A DNA stretch of 31,871 nucleotides from Micavibrio_B sp964633355. GTDB lineage: Bacteria > Pseudomonadota > Alphaproteobacteria > Micavibrionales > Micavibrionaceae. The position numbers were made by a program, and so were the translations under genes. Under the pieces are notes generated by a model. It had not been told where the DNA came from. It made no database searches and saw only the letters and a program-made list of their open reading frames with translations. Below are positions 1 through 8,026 of the stretch, in pieces (within the stretch, counting starts at the first letter, position 1; each line of letters starts with the position of its first letter). The stretch covers positions 1-31,871 of the forward strand of contig CAZWGO010000024.1 of NCBI GenBank assembly GCA_964633355.1. Reading direction: 5' to 3'.

Positions 1-1
1 T

Positions 2-2419
2 ATAGCGATCGTTAGCGCCTTTGCGGCCTTGTCCGTCGCCAGGTCAAAAACACTTAAGTGGCGGCATGTCGGTATCAGCGCGATATTGTTGGGATCTACA
101 ATATGTCTCATGCATTACGTCGGTATGCATGCCATGCAAATGGATGCCATTTTACGGTATGAGCCGTTCCTGTTTTTAATGTCTTTGGCTATCGCCATTA
201 TCGCATCTGCCATCGCGCTCGGTTTGATTTTTTATTTCGGACGTCACAAAACTCCCTATATCGTATTCTTGAGAATATTAGCCGCGATGATACTTGGGCT
301 TGGCGTTTGCGGCATGCATTTTACCGGCATGGCGGCGGCTAATTTCCTGCCTGATGATGCTGTCTGCCGCATAACGGATCCCGACCTGACAGGCGGCATG
401 AATTCTCAAATGCTGGCGATATTCGTCACCTTGATTACAGGCTTGGTAGTCATTCTCGCCCTGACGGTGAGTATTTACAATCAGGAGCAAAAAGCGCTTG
501 TCAGCACAGAAAAAAATGACGTGTTCCCGATACGGCTCATCACATGTTGCGTTTTTCTTACTTTCTTTGCCATCCTAACTTTGGGTGGGTTTAGTGCGCG
601 TATCGCTTATCAGATACAGGAGCAAAACGCCAAAGACAAAAAGATTCATGCCCTGGCGCTGGAATATCTGGTCGTCGATAAAAAATTATCGAATGCCTTA
701 TCCCTTTTTGTCATGACGCGCGATAAGGCATGGGGGGATTCCTATCTTGCCTTTGCATTTGAGCAACAGCGCGTTTTGCGACAACTCAAAAATGTCGTCG
801 CAAATACTGATAAAGACAAATTCGATGCTTTTGATCTCAGCGAAGAAAAAAGAGCCCGTGTCGACAGGCAGATTTTATCTCTGGTAGGCGGCGGTGCCCG
901 CGAACCTGCTATTTTACTTCTCCAGAGCAGGGAATATCAGGTTTTAAAAGCGGAATACGAAGAGCAGTTAAATCTGATCATCGAAAAGGCCGTTATTCCC
1001 ATTCGCGCAAAAATAAAAAAATCTATCGATCATGAATATATAATTCTTTTTTGTTCTCTTTTATCCGCCGTCATCCTGAGCGTTCTTTGGTATTTCGCGC
1101 TTCGCAGCGTCAAGGGTTGGCAGAGATTGCTGATTGAAAACAGGACTGATCTGAACGATCGGTATGCGGAAAAAGAAAAACTCGAAAAGCGCATGGGAAG
1201 TTATATAGAGGAAGTCAAGCGGGCGCGGGATCGCGCTTTGCGCGCCATGCATGAATCGGAGCATGCCAATAAAGCGAAGACGGACTTCCTTACGAATATG
1301 TCTCATGAGCTGCGCACGCCGATGAACAGTATTTTAGGCCTAACTGAAATTCTTTTGAAGAATGACAAGACGATCCCCGAGCATAAAGAATTACTGGCTG
1401 TTATTCTGGAAGCTGGAGAAACGCTTCTTAAAATCGTCAATGACGTTCTGGATTTAGCCAAGATCGAAGCCGAAGGTTTGGTGTTGCACCGGAAACCTTT
1501 TAACTTGTCGGCCATGTTGGGCAATGTTGCCAATACATTAAAGCCGATGGCAGATGAAAAGCATATCGAGTTTATTCAGACTTTCGATGTCGGCGAAATA
1601 AATTTGAATGAAGATGAAGTTCGTATTACTCGCATTTTTACCAACTTGCTAGGCAATGCGATTAAATATACCGAGCAGGGAAGTGTAAAATTTGAAGTCC
1701 AGATCGAGGAAGAAGACCGGCATCATATTTTGCGTGCCTCGATTATCGATACGGGGATCGGGATTCCGCAAGATAAGATCGATACGATTTTCGAGAAATT
1801 CTCTCAGGCCGATAATTCGATTACACGTAAATATGGCGGCACAGGTTTAGGTCTTGCGATTTCGAAAGAACTTGTCGAATTGATGAACGGTGAAATCGGT
1901 GTTGATAGCCGTGTGGGTGTCGGGTCGAAATTTTGGGTTGAAATTCCGGTCATGATCGCTTCGCAAGAGGCGCTTGGAATAAAAACACGGCCATTGCGGA
2001 TAAAGAGTTTCGCCAGCGAGGGTCGTATTCCTATCGATAAGGCGCGTATTCTTATAGCCGAAGATCATCCTCTAAATCGCGTTTTTATGCAGACCCTGTT
2101 TAGCGAGATGGGGTTTTTAGAAGTCGCTATCGCCGATAACGGGCTTCAAGTAATCGACAAGGTCAGGGCTGGCGATATCGATCTGGTGCTAATGGATTGC
2201 CAAATGCCGGAAATGAACGGTTTCGAAGCCACAAAGAAGATCCGTGAACATGAGGCTATAGAAGGCGGGCATATGCCCATTATTGCTATGACGGCCCGCG
2301 CCATGGTCGGTGACCGCGAATTATGCCTTGATGCCGGTATGGATGATTATATTTCAAAGCCTGTCGATCTGGATTCCTTGCGCAAGATACTAAGCCGCTG
2401 GATCGTGATGGACAAATAG
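2..2419 (+). CDS. MHYT-domain hybrid sensor histidine kinase, 5'-truncated
   Basis: The frame is open from base 2 with no start codon that fits, and the first codons read as a hydrophobic helix, so the gene begins before the window. Membrane helices with repeated MHYxGM-type motifs (MHYVGMHAM near base 110, MHFTGMAAA near 315) identify the MHYT sensor domain, which is thought to bind a metal or a diatomic gas. A periplasmic-type loop and another helix near 1040-1100 follow, then a coiled coil. The HisKA box is SHELRTP, with the phospho-His codon at 1304-1306. The HATPase domain has GTGLGLAI near 1840. A C-terminal receiver domain has its phospho-Asp codon at 2195-2197 (MDCQMPEMNG). It should be an inner-membrane hybrid kinase that passes phosphate to an Hpt protein or a separate regulator. 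No output domain is present, so its target is unknown. Confidence 0.92.
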   Translation: MAIVSAFAALSVARSKTLKWRHVGISAILLGSTICLMHYVGMHAMQMDAILRYEPFLFLMSLAIAIIASAIALGLIFYFGRHKTPYIVFLRILAAMILGLGVCGMHFTGMAAANFLPDDAVCRITDPDLTGGMNSQMLAIFVTLITGLVVILALTVSIYNQEQKALVSTEKNDVFPIRLITCCVFLTFFAILTLGGFSARIAYQIQEQNAKDKKIHALALEYLVVDKKLSNALSLFVMTRDKAWGDSYLAFAFEQQRVLRQLKNVVANTDKDKFDAFDLSEEKRARVDRQILSLVGGGAREPAILLLQSREYQVLKAEYEEQLNLIIEKAVIPIRAKIKKSIDHEYIILFCSLLSAVILSVLWYFALRSVKGWQRLLIENRTDLNDRYAEKEKLEKRMGSYIEEVKRARDRALRAMHESEHANKAKTDFLTNMSHELRTPMNSILGLTEILLKNDKTIPEHKELLAVILEAGETLLKIVNDVLDLAKIEAEGLVLHRKPFNLSAMLGNVANTLKPMADEKHIEFIQTFDVGEINLNEDEVRITRIFTNLLGNAIKYTEQGSVKFEVQIEEEDRHHILRASIIDTGIGIPQDKIDTIFEKFSQADNSITRKYGGTGLGLAISKELVELMNGEIGVDSRVGVGSKFWVEIPVMIASQEALGIKTRPLRIKSFASEGRIPIDKARILIAEDHPLNRVFMQTLFSEMGFLEVAIADNGLQVIDKVRAGDIDLVLMDCQMPEMNGFEATKKIREHEAIEGGHMPIIAMTARAMVGDRELCLDAGMDDYISKPVDLDSLRKILSRWIVMDK

Positions 2420-2513
2420 TGACCCTAAACGGGGGACTGTTTTTGAAACCTCCTTTGCGTATCGCCCATGCCCCGCTAAAATTATGGCGAATCAAAAATC
2501 ATGGGAGATCAAT

Positions 2514-3950
2514 ATGAGCCTTGTTAAATCACTATTCCGCCGCAAGGCGCCGGACGGCGTTCCAGACACAGGCGGGCATGAACTGAAAGCTGTTCTTGGC
2601 GCATTTGATTTGATCCTTATGGGTATCGGAGCGATTATCGGGACAGGTATTTTCGTCCTGACCGGAATTGCTGCTGCAACACAAGCCGGTCCGGCGGTGG
2701 TTCTATCTTTTCTGATTTCAGGCACGGCCTGCGCTTTTGCAGCTCTGTGCTATGCTGAATTATCCTCAAGCGTTAAAGGTTGCGGTTCGGCCTATGGATA
2801 CGCCTATTCTGCATTTGGCGAGATTGCCGCCTGGATCATCGGCTGGATCTTGGTTTTAGAATACGGCGTTGCAGTTGCCGCTGTCGCCAATGGCTGGTCC
2901 GGCTATTTCAATTCAGGCCTTGAATCTATCGGGCTCGGGTTACCGGAAGTTCTAACCAAAGGTCCATTCGCGATCGATCCCGTAACGAAGCTGGCTGACG
3001 GCGGAATCGTCAATTTGCCTGCTGTTTGTATCATTTTGATTTTGATGGGTATGTTGATCGTCGGCGCAAAGGAAAGCGCCCGGCTGAATGCCGCCATGGT
3101 ATTTGTCAAAGTTCTGACGATTGGAGTTTTTATCGCTGTCGCTTCGTTTAACGTTAAACCGGAATTATGGACGCCCTTTATGCCGTTCGGATGGTTTTCT
3201 CAAACAGAAGACGGGCATACGATTGGTGTTCTGGCAGCAGCATCTCTCGTTTTCTTTGCCTATGTAGGGTTTGATGCTGTTTCAACTGCCGTAGAAGAAG
3301 CGCGCGATCCACAGCGCAATGTGCCGATCGGTATTTTGGGATCGCTGGTTTTCTGCACGATTATCTATATCGTCGTATCAGGTCTATTGACGGGTATCGT
3401 GCCTTATACTGAGCTGAATGTATCCTCTCCGGTTGCGCATGCTTTGAGTCTCTTGGGAATTGGCTGGGCTTCGGCGCTTGTGGCAACGGGTGTGGTGGCT
3501 GGTCTGACAACCGTCATGCTGGTTCTATATTACGCGTTGACGAGGATTATCCTTTCCATGGGGCGCGATGGATTACTGCCGTCAGTGTTTTCGTCGGTCA
3601 GTCCAAAAACACATACGCCTGTGAAGACGACGATTTTATGTGGAATTATCATGGCTCTTTTTGCCGGATTTATTCCACTCGGTAAACTGGCCGAACTGGT
3701 CAATATCGGAACGCTTTCTGCCTTTGTGATCGTTTGTGCGGGCGTGCTGGTTATGCGCGCACGACATCCTGAACTGCCAAGGCCTTTTAAAATTCCTGGC
3801 GGGATGATTATTCCCGTTCTTGGCGTTTTTTCTTGTGGCGCCTTGATCTTGTTTTTACCTGCACAGACGCATCTTAATTTCTTATTATGGCTGGCGGTTG
3901 GTGTGCTCATTTATGTCTTTTATTCATTCCGGCATTCTCGCTTGAGATAG
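2514..3950 (+). CDS. APC-family amino acid permease (cationic amino acid transporter type)
   Basis: This is a 478-residue membrane protein with about 12 hydrophobic segments. The first segment carries the glycine-rich GIGAIIGTGIF stretch that marks APC transporters. FAYVGFDAVSTAVEEARDPQRN in the middle is typical of the CAT/YfnA branch, which moves cationic or other amino acids through the inner membrane. The start at 2514 is chosen over an ATG at 2484 because GGGAG lies at 2503-2507, six bases before the ATG, whereas the upstream ATG has no such site. It follows the kinase gene by about 95 bases and ends just before a strong hairpin. The substrate cannot be read from the sequence. Confidence 0.93.
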   Translation: MSLVKSLFRRKAPDGVPDTGGHELKAVLGAFDLILMGIGAIIGTGIFVLTGIAAATQAGPAVVLSFLISGTACAFAALCYAELSSSVKGCGSAYGYAYSAFGEIAAWIIGWILVLEYGVAVAAVANGWSGYFNSGLESIGLGLPEVLTKGPFAIDPVTKLADGGIVNLPAVCIILILMGMLIVGAKESARLNAAMVFVKVLTIGVFIAVASFNVKPELWTPFMPFGWFSQTEDGHTIGVLAAASLVFFAYVGFDAVSTAVEEARDPQRNVPIGILGSLVFCTIIYIVVSGLLTGIVPYTELNVSSPVAHALSLLGIGWASALVATGVVAGLTTVMLVLYYALTRIILSMGRDGLLPSVFSSVSPKTHTPVKTTILCGIIMALFAGFIPLGKLAELVNIGTLSAFVIVCAGVLVMRARHPELPRPFKIPGGMIIPVLGVFSCGALILFLPAQTHLNFLLWLAVGVLIYVFYSFRHSRLR

Positions 3951-3957
3951 AAATAAA

Positions 3958-3987
3958 AAAAGCGGTGGATCTTGATCCACCGCTTTT
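3958..3987. terminator. Bidirectional intrinsic terminator
   Basis: A perfect 10-base stem, GCGGTGGATC / GATCCACCGC, with a two-base minimal loop is flanked by AAAA on the left and TTTT on the right. It therefore works in both directions. It separates the permease gene, which ends at 3950, from the convergent SDR gene, which ends at 4004. Confidence 0.88.
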
Positions 3988-4003
3988 CTCCTTGGAGAGA
4001 AAC

Positions 4004-5233
4004 CTATTTAAAAAGCGACATAGTTTTGCCTTTCACTATTTTCGCATTTTCATTTACCGCTTTATTCAAGCTTTTTGCATTGCTCTGAATAGACCGGGAT
4101 GCAACAGCCGATTTTTTCTCAAGATATTTAAGAATGCCTTTTGTGGCGATGACGTTTTGCAGAGGCATGATAAGGCCAAGGCCTGTATTGACTGTTTTAA
4201 GCGCGGTCTTGCCAACCGTAGTCCCGCCTTTCCTGCCAAGCAGGGCATAAGCAGCAACTCCCACAGCCGTTAAAGCAAGGCCAGTCATCACAGGATTAAG
4301 CGTTGCGCGTGTGTAAAGACTATTCATTGCATAAGCTCCATCCTTGCCGCGAACGATGCCATCTTCACCGGATTCATGAAGATTATTTTTATGACGGGAT
4401 TTCGGATTATCTGAGAATTGCGACTTGATCATAAATTTGGAATTAATCCAGTCCATTAGAGACGGCGCATGGGCATTTAATGATGCCATGGCATAACCAG
4501 AGCCGCCAATGCGAACATCGCGCACAGGGCTTTGCGCCGCGTGTAAAATGGCATAAGCGACCTCTTCCGGCGCATAGACCGGCGGCGGTGCCTTGGCTTC
4601 CTGATAGGTGTAATTTTTAGCATGACTAAAAAAAGGCGTGGCGATCGCGGCTGGCTTTATCAATGTGACGGAAATAGGAGATTTATCTGCGTCGATCTCA
4701 ATACGCAGCGCATCCGTAAAGCCTTTTGCCGCATGCTTGCTGGCTGAATACATACCCTGAATTGGAATTGACATATCGGATAGAAGGCTACCTAGATTGA
4801 TAATGGCACCACCTTTGATTTTAAGATGCTCCGCGGCAGCTAGTGAGCCATAGACAATCCCCCAGTAATTCGTGTCGAACAAACGGCGGTTATCTTCATC
4901 AGATACTTCTTCCAACCGACCAAAAATACTGACACCGGCATTATTGACCCAGGTATCGAACCCGCCGAAAGCTTGAATAGTTTCTTTGACGACGTTTTTA
5001 ACATCTTCCTGATTTCCAACATCGGCCACGACGTAAATGGCTTCGCCGCCCATATCTTCGATCCGGCGCTGAACTTCAGCCAGCGAGACTTCATTTCTTG
5101 AAACAAGAACAACACGCGCGCCTTGCTCGGCAGCGCTTAAGGCCGTGGCCATGCCAATGCCGCTGGATGCACCCGTGATAACAATGACTTGTTCGGCCAA
5201 AAGCTTTAATTTTTTTCTAGAAAACAATGTCAT
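4004..5233 (-). CDS. SDR-family oxidoreductase with C-terminal extension
   Basis: The protein has 409 residues, longer than a classical 250-residue short-chain dehydrogenase. The N-terminal 250 residues hold the full SDR set: TGASSGIG at 20-27 for the dinucleotide, NNAG at 97-100, Ser149, and Tyr162/Lys166 in YSASK. The rest is an unrecognised tail of about 150 residues with a hydrophobic stretch near 320-340 that may touch the membrane. The substrate is unknown. The start at 5233 is preferred over one at 5275 because GGAG sits seven bases upstream. The gene is divergent from the zinc alcohol dehydrogenase, with about 134 bases between the two starts. A shared control region is likely, so both may answer to the same aldehyde, alcohol or stress signal; that is inference. 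Confidence 0.9.
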   Translation of the reverse strand: MTLFSRKKLKLLAEQVIVITGASSGIGMATALSAAEQGARVVLVSRNEVSLAEVQRRIEDMGGEAIYVVADVGNQEDVKNVVKETIQAFGGFDTWVNNAGVSIFGRLEEVSDEDNRRLFDTNYWGIVYGSLAAAEHLKIKGGAIINLGSLLSDMSIPIQGMYSASKHAAKGFTDALRIEIDADKSPISVTLIKPAAIATPFFSHAKNYTYQEAKAPPPVYAPEEVAYAILHAAQSPVRDVRIGGSGYAMASLNAHAPSLMDWINSKFMIKSQFSDNPKSRHKNNLHESGEDGIVRGKDGAYAMNSLYTRATLNPVMTGLALTAVGVAAYALLGRKGGTTVGKTALKTVNTGLGLIMPLQNVIATKGILKYLEKKSAVASRSIQSNAKSLNKAVNENAKIVKGKTMSLFK

Positions 5234-5289
5234 GAAAATCTCCTGTTGATATAGACTATCATTGCCAACAGGCATGACTATAAAGGGTT

Positions 5290-5306
5290 CCTGATTTTTG
5301 ATCAGG
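5290..5306. promoter_or_regulatory. Palindrome in divergent promoter region, possible operator
   Basis: CCTGAT-TTTTG-ATCAGG is a perfect 6-base inverted repeat between the divergent SDR and alcohol dehydrogenase starts. It could be a repressor site serving both genes. The U-run needed for a terminator is absent, and no regulator gene lies next to it. The function is unproven. Confidence 0.35.
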
Positions 5307-5367
5307 TCTTGAAAAATATCTTAAAAGAGCTAGTTAGAAATGGAACTTATTCCCCGGAGAGAAATAA

Positions 5368-6423
5368 ATGACATCAAAAGCAAAGGGTTACGCAACCCAT
5401 TCTGCAACCGATCCCTTAGAGCCTTTTGCTTTCGAGCGGCGCGATGTGGGGCCAAAAGATGTCAGCCTTGAAATTCTGTATGCCGGAATCTGCCATTCAG
5501 ATATTCACCAGGCTCGCAATGAATGGGGCGGGTCTATCTATCCTATGGTGCCGGGCCACGAAATAGTCGGGCGTGTTTTAAAAGTAGGATCAGACGTCAA
5601 AAAATTCAACGAAGGCGATATCGTTGGTGTCGGATGTCTTGTCGATAGTTGCCGTCACTGCGAATCCTGCGATCACGGTCTCGAGCAGTATTGCGAAAAC
5701 GGCTTTGTCGGGACTTATAATGCCATAGGCAAAGACGGCCAGCCTACTTATGGCGGATACTCGGATCACATCGTGGTCGATGAGCGTTTTGTTTTATCTG
5801 TCCCGAAGAATCTTGACCTCAAGGCCGTTGCACCATTGCTTTGCGCAGGAATTACAACCTATTCGCCGCTTCGTCACTGGAAAGTTAAAAGCGGTGATAA
5901 AGTTGGCGTTGTCGGACTTGGCGGACTTGGTCATATGGGGGTGAAATTTGCCGATGCCATGGGCGCACATGTCGTCATGATTACAACCAGCCCTGAGAAA
6001 GGCGAAGATGCCAAAAAACTTGGTGCGGATGAAGTCCTGTTATCAAAGGATGCCGATGCGATGCAAAAGCACGCCAATAGTTTCGACTTCATTTTAAATA
6101 CAATTCCGGTTGGTCATGATCTCAACCCTTACATCGGTCTCTTGAAGCGCGATGGTGTCATGTGCATCGTCGGCGCGCTCGATGCATTACCCGCCGTTAA
6201 CGGCGCAGGCATGATCCTGAAACGTAAAACCGTGGCGGGGTCCCTGATCGGCGGTCTGCCGGAAACTCAGGAAATGCTCGATTTCTGCGGTGAGAATAAC
6301 ATCGTCTGTGATATCGAGATGATCGGGGTGAAAGACATCAACAAGGCTTACGACCGTACCGTCAAAGGTGATGTCAAATACCGCTTTGTGATTGATATGG
6401 CGACGCTGAAAGATGCGGCTTGA
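5368..6423 (+). CDS. Zinc-dependent NAD(P) alcohol dehydrogenase (YahK / cinnamyl-alcohol dehydrogenase type)
   Basis: This 351-residue protein is a complete medium-chain dehydrogenase. Catalytic zinc ligands are Cys42 (GICHSDIH) and His64/Glu65 (GHE). Structural zinc ligands are Cys95, 98, 101 and 109. The Rossmann motif GLGGLGHMG binds the cofactor. The pattern GICHSDIHQARNEWG fits the YahK/CAD group of broad-range aldehyde reductases, usually NADPH-dependent; a physiological role in aldehyde detoxification is typical of the group. GGAG lies at 5356-5359, so the start is well supported. The gene is divergent from the SDR gene and convergent with the ArsR gene, with only about 45 bases between the two stops and no clear terminator. 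Confidence 0.94.
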   Translation: MTSKAKGYATHSATDPLEPFAFERRDVGPKDVSLEILYAGICHSDIHQARNEWGGSIYPMVPGHEIVGRVLKVGSDVKKFNEGDIVGVGCLVDSCRHCESCDHGLEQYCENGFVGTYNAIGKDGQPTYGGYSDHIVVDERFVLSVPKNLDLKAVAPLLCAGITTYSPLRHWKVKSGDKVGVVGLGGLGHMGVKFADAMGAHVVMITTSPEKGEDAKKLGADEVLLSKDADAMQKHANSFDFILNTIPVGHDLNPYIGLLKRDGVMCIVGALDALPAVNGAGMILKRKTVAGSLIGGLPETQEMLDFCGENNIVCDIEMIGVKDINKAYDRTVKGDVKYRFVIDMATLKDAA

Positions 6424-6468
6424 ATTCAGCAAGCCTTTTCTGAAGATACGGATATCGTTAATGAATAT

Positions 6469-6765
6469 CTATTTACAGTAAATTGAATATAGAGCGTTCA
6501 CAATACTCTCTGCTTCCGGAGATTTTATTTTATAATAAACGGTCTGCCCATCCTTGCGCGACATCAATAAATTCTCGCTTCGCATCTTCCCTAGAAATTG
6601 TGAAATCTGCGATTGTCCTGCAGCTCCACCTTCTGCATCAACTATTTCGCCAACGCTCATCTCGCCATTGTGAACAAGATTGCACAATATTGATAACCGG
6701 ACAGGGTGGGATAGAAGCTTTAGAATTCCAACAGCGTTAGCAAGATTCTGCTTTTTCTTCTTCAT
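6469..6765 (-). CDS. ArsR/SmtB-family repressor, BigR/SqrR/YgaV type
   Basis: A 98-residue winged-helix protein has the pattern LLSHPVRLSILCNL, then a recognition helix around QSQISQFLGKMR, and a wing (SRKDGQTVYYKI). It lacks the ELCVCD metal box of ArsR/SmtB metal sensors. It has two cysteines, one in the early helix (ILC) and one near the C-terminus (YCK). This is the layout of the persulfide sensors BigR, SqrR and YgaV, which form a di- or tetrasulfide bridge and release DNA. It faces a rhodanese-DUF2892 gene across two palindromes, as expected for a self-regulated sulfide or persulfide switch. The persulfide role is inferred from the cysteines and the neighbour. The exact Cys spacing was not aligned. 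Confidence 0.88.
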   Translation of the reverse strand: MKKKKQNLANAVGILKLLSHPVRLSILCNLVHNGEMSVGEIVDAEGGAAGQSQISQFLGKMRSENLLMSRKDGQTVYYKIKSPEAESIVNALYSIYCK

Positions 6766-6789
6766 AAAATTTTATTTTTCCTTTCATGC

Positions 6790-6851
6790 TTGACTTTAAT
6801 ATTACATTAATGTAATTTACATTATTATAATGTAATAACTTAATAATGCAA
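6790..6851. promoter_or_regulatory. Divergent promoters with two palindromic operators
   Basis: ATTACATTAATGTAAT at 6801-6816 is a perfect 16-base palindrome. TTACATTATTATAATGTAA at 6817-6835 is a perfect 9+1+9 palindrome directly beside it. For the repressor gene on the minus strand, a TTGCAT -35 (6851-6846) and a TATAAT -10 (6829-6824) stand 16 bases apart. On the plus strand a TATAAT at 6826-6831 also lies in the second palindrome, and TTGACT is at 6790-6795. Both palindromes cover the likely -10 elements, so a bound ArsR dimer would block both directions. Confidence 0.7.
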
Positions 6852-6856
6852 GTGAA

Positions 6857-7414
6857 ATGGTCTCATTAATGCCAATTAAAACAATTTCAGCCCAAAACAT
6901 TAAATCAGGAAAAGCTCTTATCCTGGATGTTAGAACCGATATGGAATGCGCGGAAAAGCGGCTTTGCTGCGAACATGAACATGTGCCTCTTGATAAGCTT
7001 AATCCAAAGAATTTTATAGCGCAGCACGATCTAAAAAAAGGCGACTGTCTTTACATACTTTGCCGTAGTGGTTCGCGTGCGAGACAGGCGGCGGAAAAGT
7101 TCACACAGGAAGGGATGACAAATATTCATGTAGTAGAGGGAGGCATTGTCGCTTGCGAAGCGTCCGGCGAAAATCTCCAGGGCCATTTGATAGAAACGGG
7201 CCATGCGTCTAGAAAAACGCCCATATCTTTAGAGAGACAGGTGCGTATTGCAGCCGGGCTGCTGGTATTTATCGGATCGCTTCTTGGGGTATATCTCAAT
7301 ACAGCCTTTATGATTCTGCCTGCATCGGTCGGCGCAGGATTAATCTTTGCGGGAGTTACGGATCGTTGTGGCATGGCGCTCGTTTTGACCCGAATGCCGT
7401 GGAATAAAACATAA
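6857..7414 (+). CDS. ygaP: Rhodanese-DUF2892 membrane protein, YgaP type
   Basis: The protein has 185 residues from the first ATG, or 181 from an ATG at 6869; neither has a strong ribosome site. A rhodanese domain fills about residues 8-110, with the catalytic Cys69 in the loop CRSGSRA, which carries the transferred sulfur as a persulfide. A DUF2892 domain with two membrane helices follows at about 125-180. This order is that of E. coli YgaP, an inner-membrane sulfurtransferase. E. coli ygaP is likewise controlled by an adjacent ArsR-type gene, ygaV. The active site faces the cytoplasm. Here the two genes are divergent rather than in tandem. The role should be in persulfide or thiosulfate handling. 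Confidence 0.88.
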   Translation: MVSLMPIKTISAQNIKSGKALILDVRTDMECAEKRLCCEHEHVPLDKLNPKNFIAQHDLKKGDCLYILCRSGSRARQAAEKFTQEGMTNIHVVEGGIVACEASGENLQGHLIETGHASRKTPISLERQVRIAAGLLVFIGSLLGVYLNTAFMILPASVGAGLIFAGVTDRCGMALVLTRMPWNKT

Positions 7415-7438
7415 CAATTCAAAGAAAGGCTGAATACG

Positions 7439-7789
7439 ATGACAAAAGAATACAAAGAAATTATTGGCGATATCGGGGCCTATAGCAAAGAGCTGCATAA
7501 GTTGATCCCGGAAACAATGGCGGGATTTTCCGCTATGGCAAAAAGTGCAACGCAATCAAAAAATATAGATGAAAAAACCAAAGAAATGATCGCTCTGGCG
7601 CTTGGTGTCGCGGCCCATTGTGACGGGTGCCTGGGGTATCATACGAAAGCTCTTGCCCGCTTGGGTACGTCGCGCGAAGAAGTAGCCGAAGTTCTAGGTA
7701 TGGCGATTTATATGGGGGGTGGCCCCTCCTTGATGTACGCAGCGGATGCTCTTCGCTCTTTCGATCAGTTCAGCCTGCCCGCAAATTGA
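7439..7789 (+). CDS. Carboxymuconolactone decarboxylase / AhpD-like protein
   Basis: The 116-residue, all-helical protein has the AhpD-type motif CDGCLGYH near residues 61-68: a CxxC pair followed by a His. In AhpD this pair is a thiol-based alkylhydroperoxidase active site. The true decarboxylase branch usually lacks the pair, so a redox function is more likely. It starts 24 bases after the rhodanese gene with AAAGG about nine bases before the ATG, so the two are probably cotranscribed under the ArsR-type repressor. This adds thiol-peroxide chemistry to the sulfur module. The 237 bases between this gene and the next kinase hold no gene or clear terminator that I can see. Confidence 0.88.
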   Translation: MTKEYKEIIGDIGAYSKELHKLIPETMAGFSAMAKSATQSKNIDEKTKEMIALALGVAAHCDGCLGYHTKALARLGTSREEVAEVLGMAIYMGGGPSLMYAADALRSFDQFSLPAN

Positions 7790-8026
7790 TTTTGAAATAT
7801 AGTGGACACAACTTGGGACAGGTCAGTTTTCGAAGACTTGGCAGGTTAAGCGACTTGGTCCAATATGCATAGGCATCAGAGATAACTAAAGGATAACGAA
7901 TATATATGAGAATTGATTGGCGAATATTCCGAAGATATTTTAAGGGATAAGAAATATGCGAGAAGTCAGAGTTTACCTAAATTTCTTGAACTATGTTCTT
8001 GTATGTGTGCATCTACCCTGAATAAT

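Noticed and set aside
3887..4273. Plus-strand frame running through the terminator after the permease
   Set aside because: It overlaps the permease end, reads through the hairpin and then runs antisense to the SDR gene.
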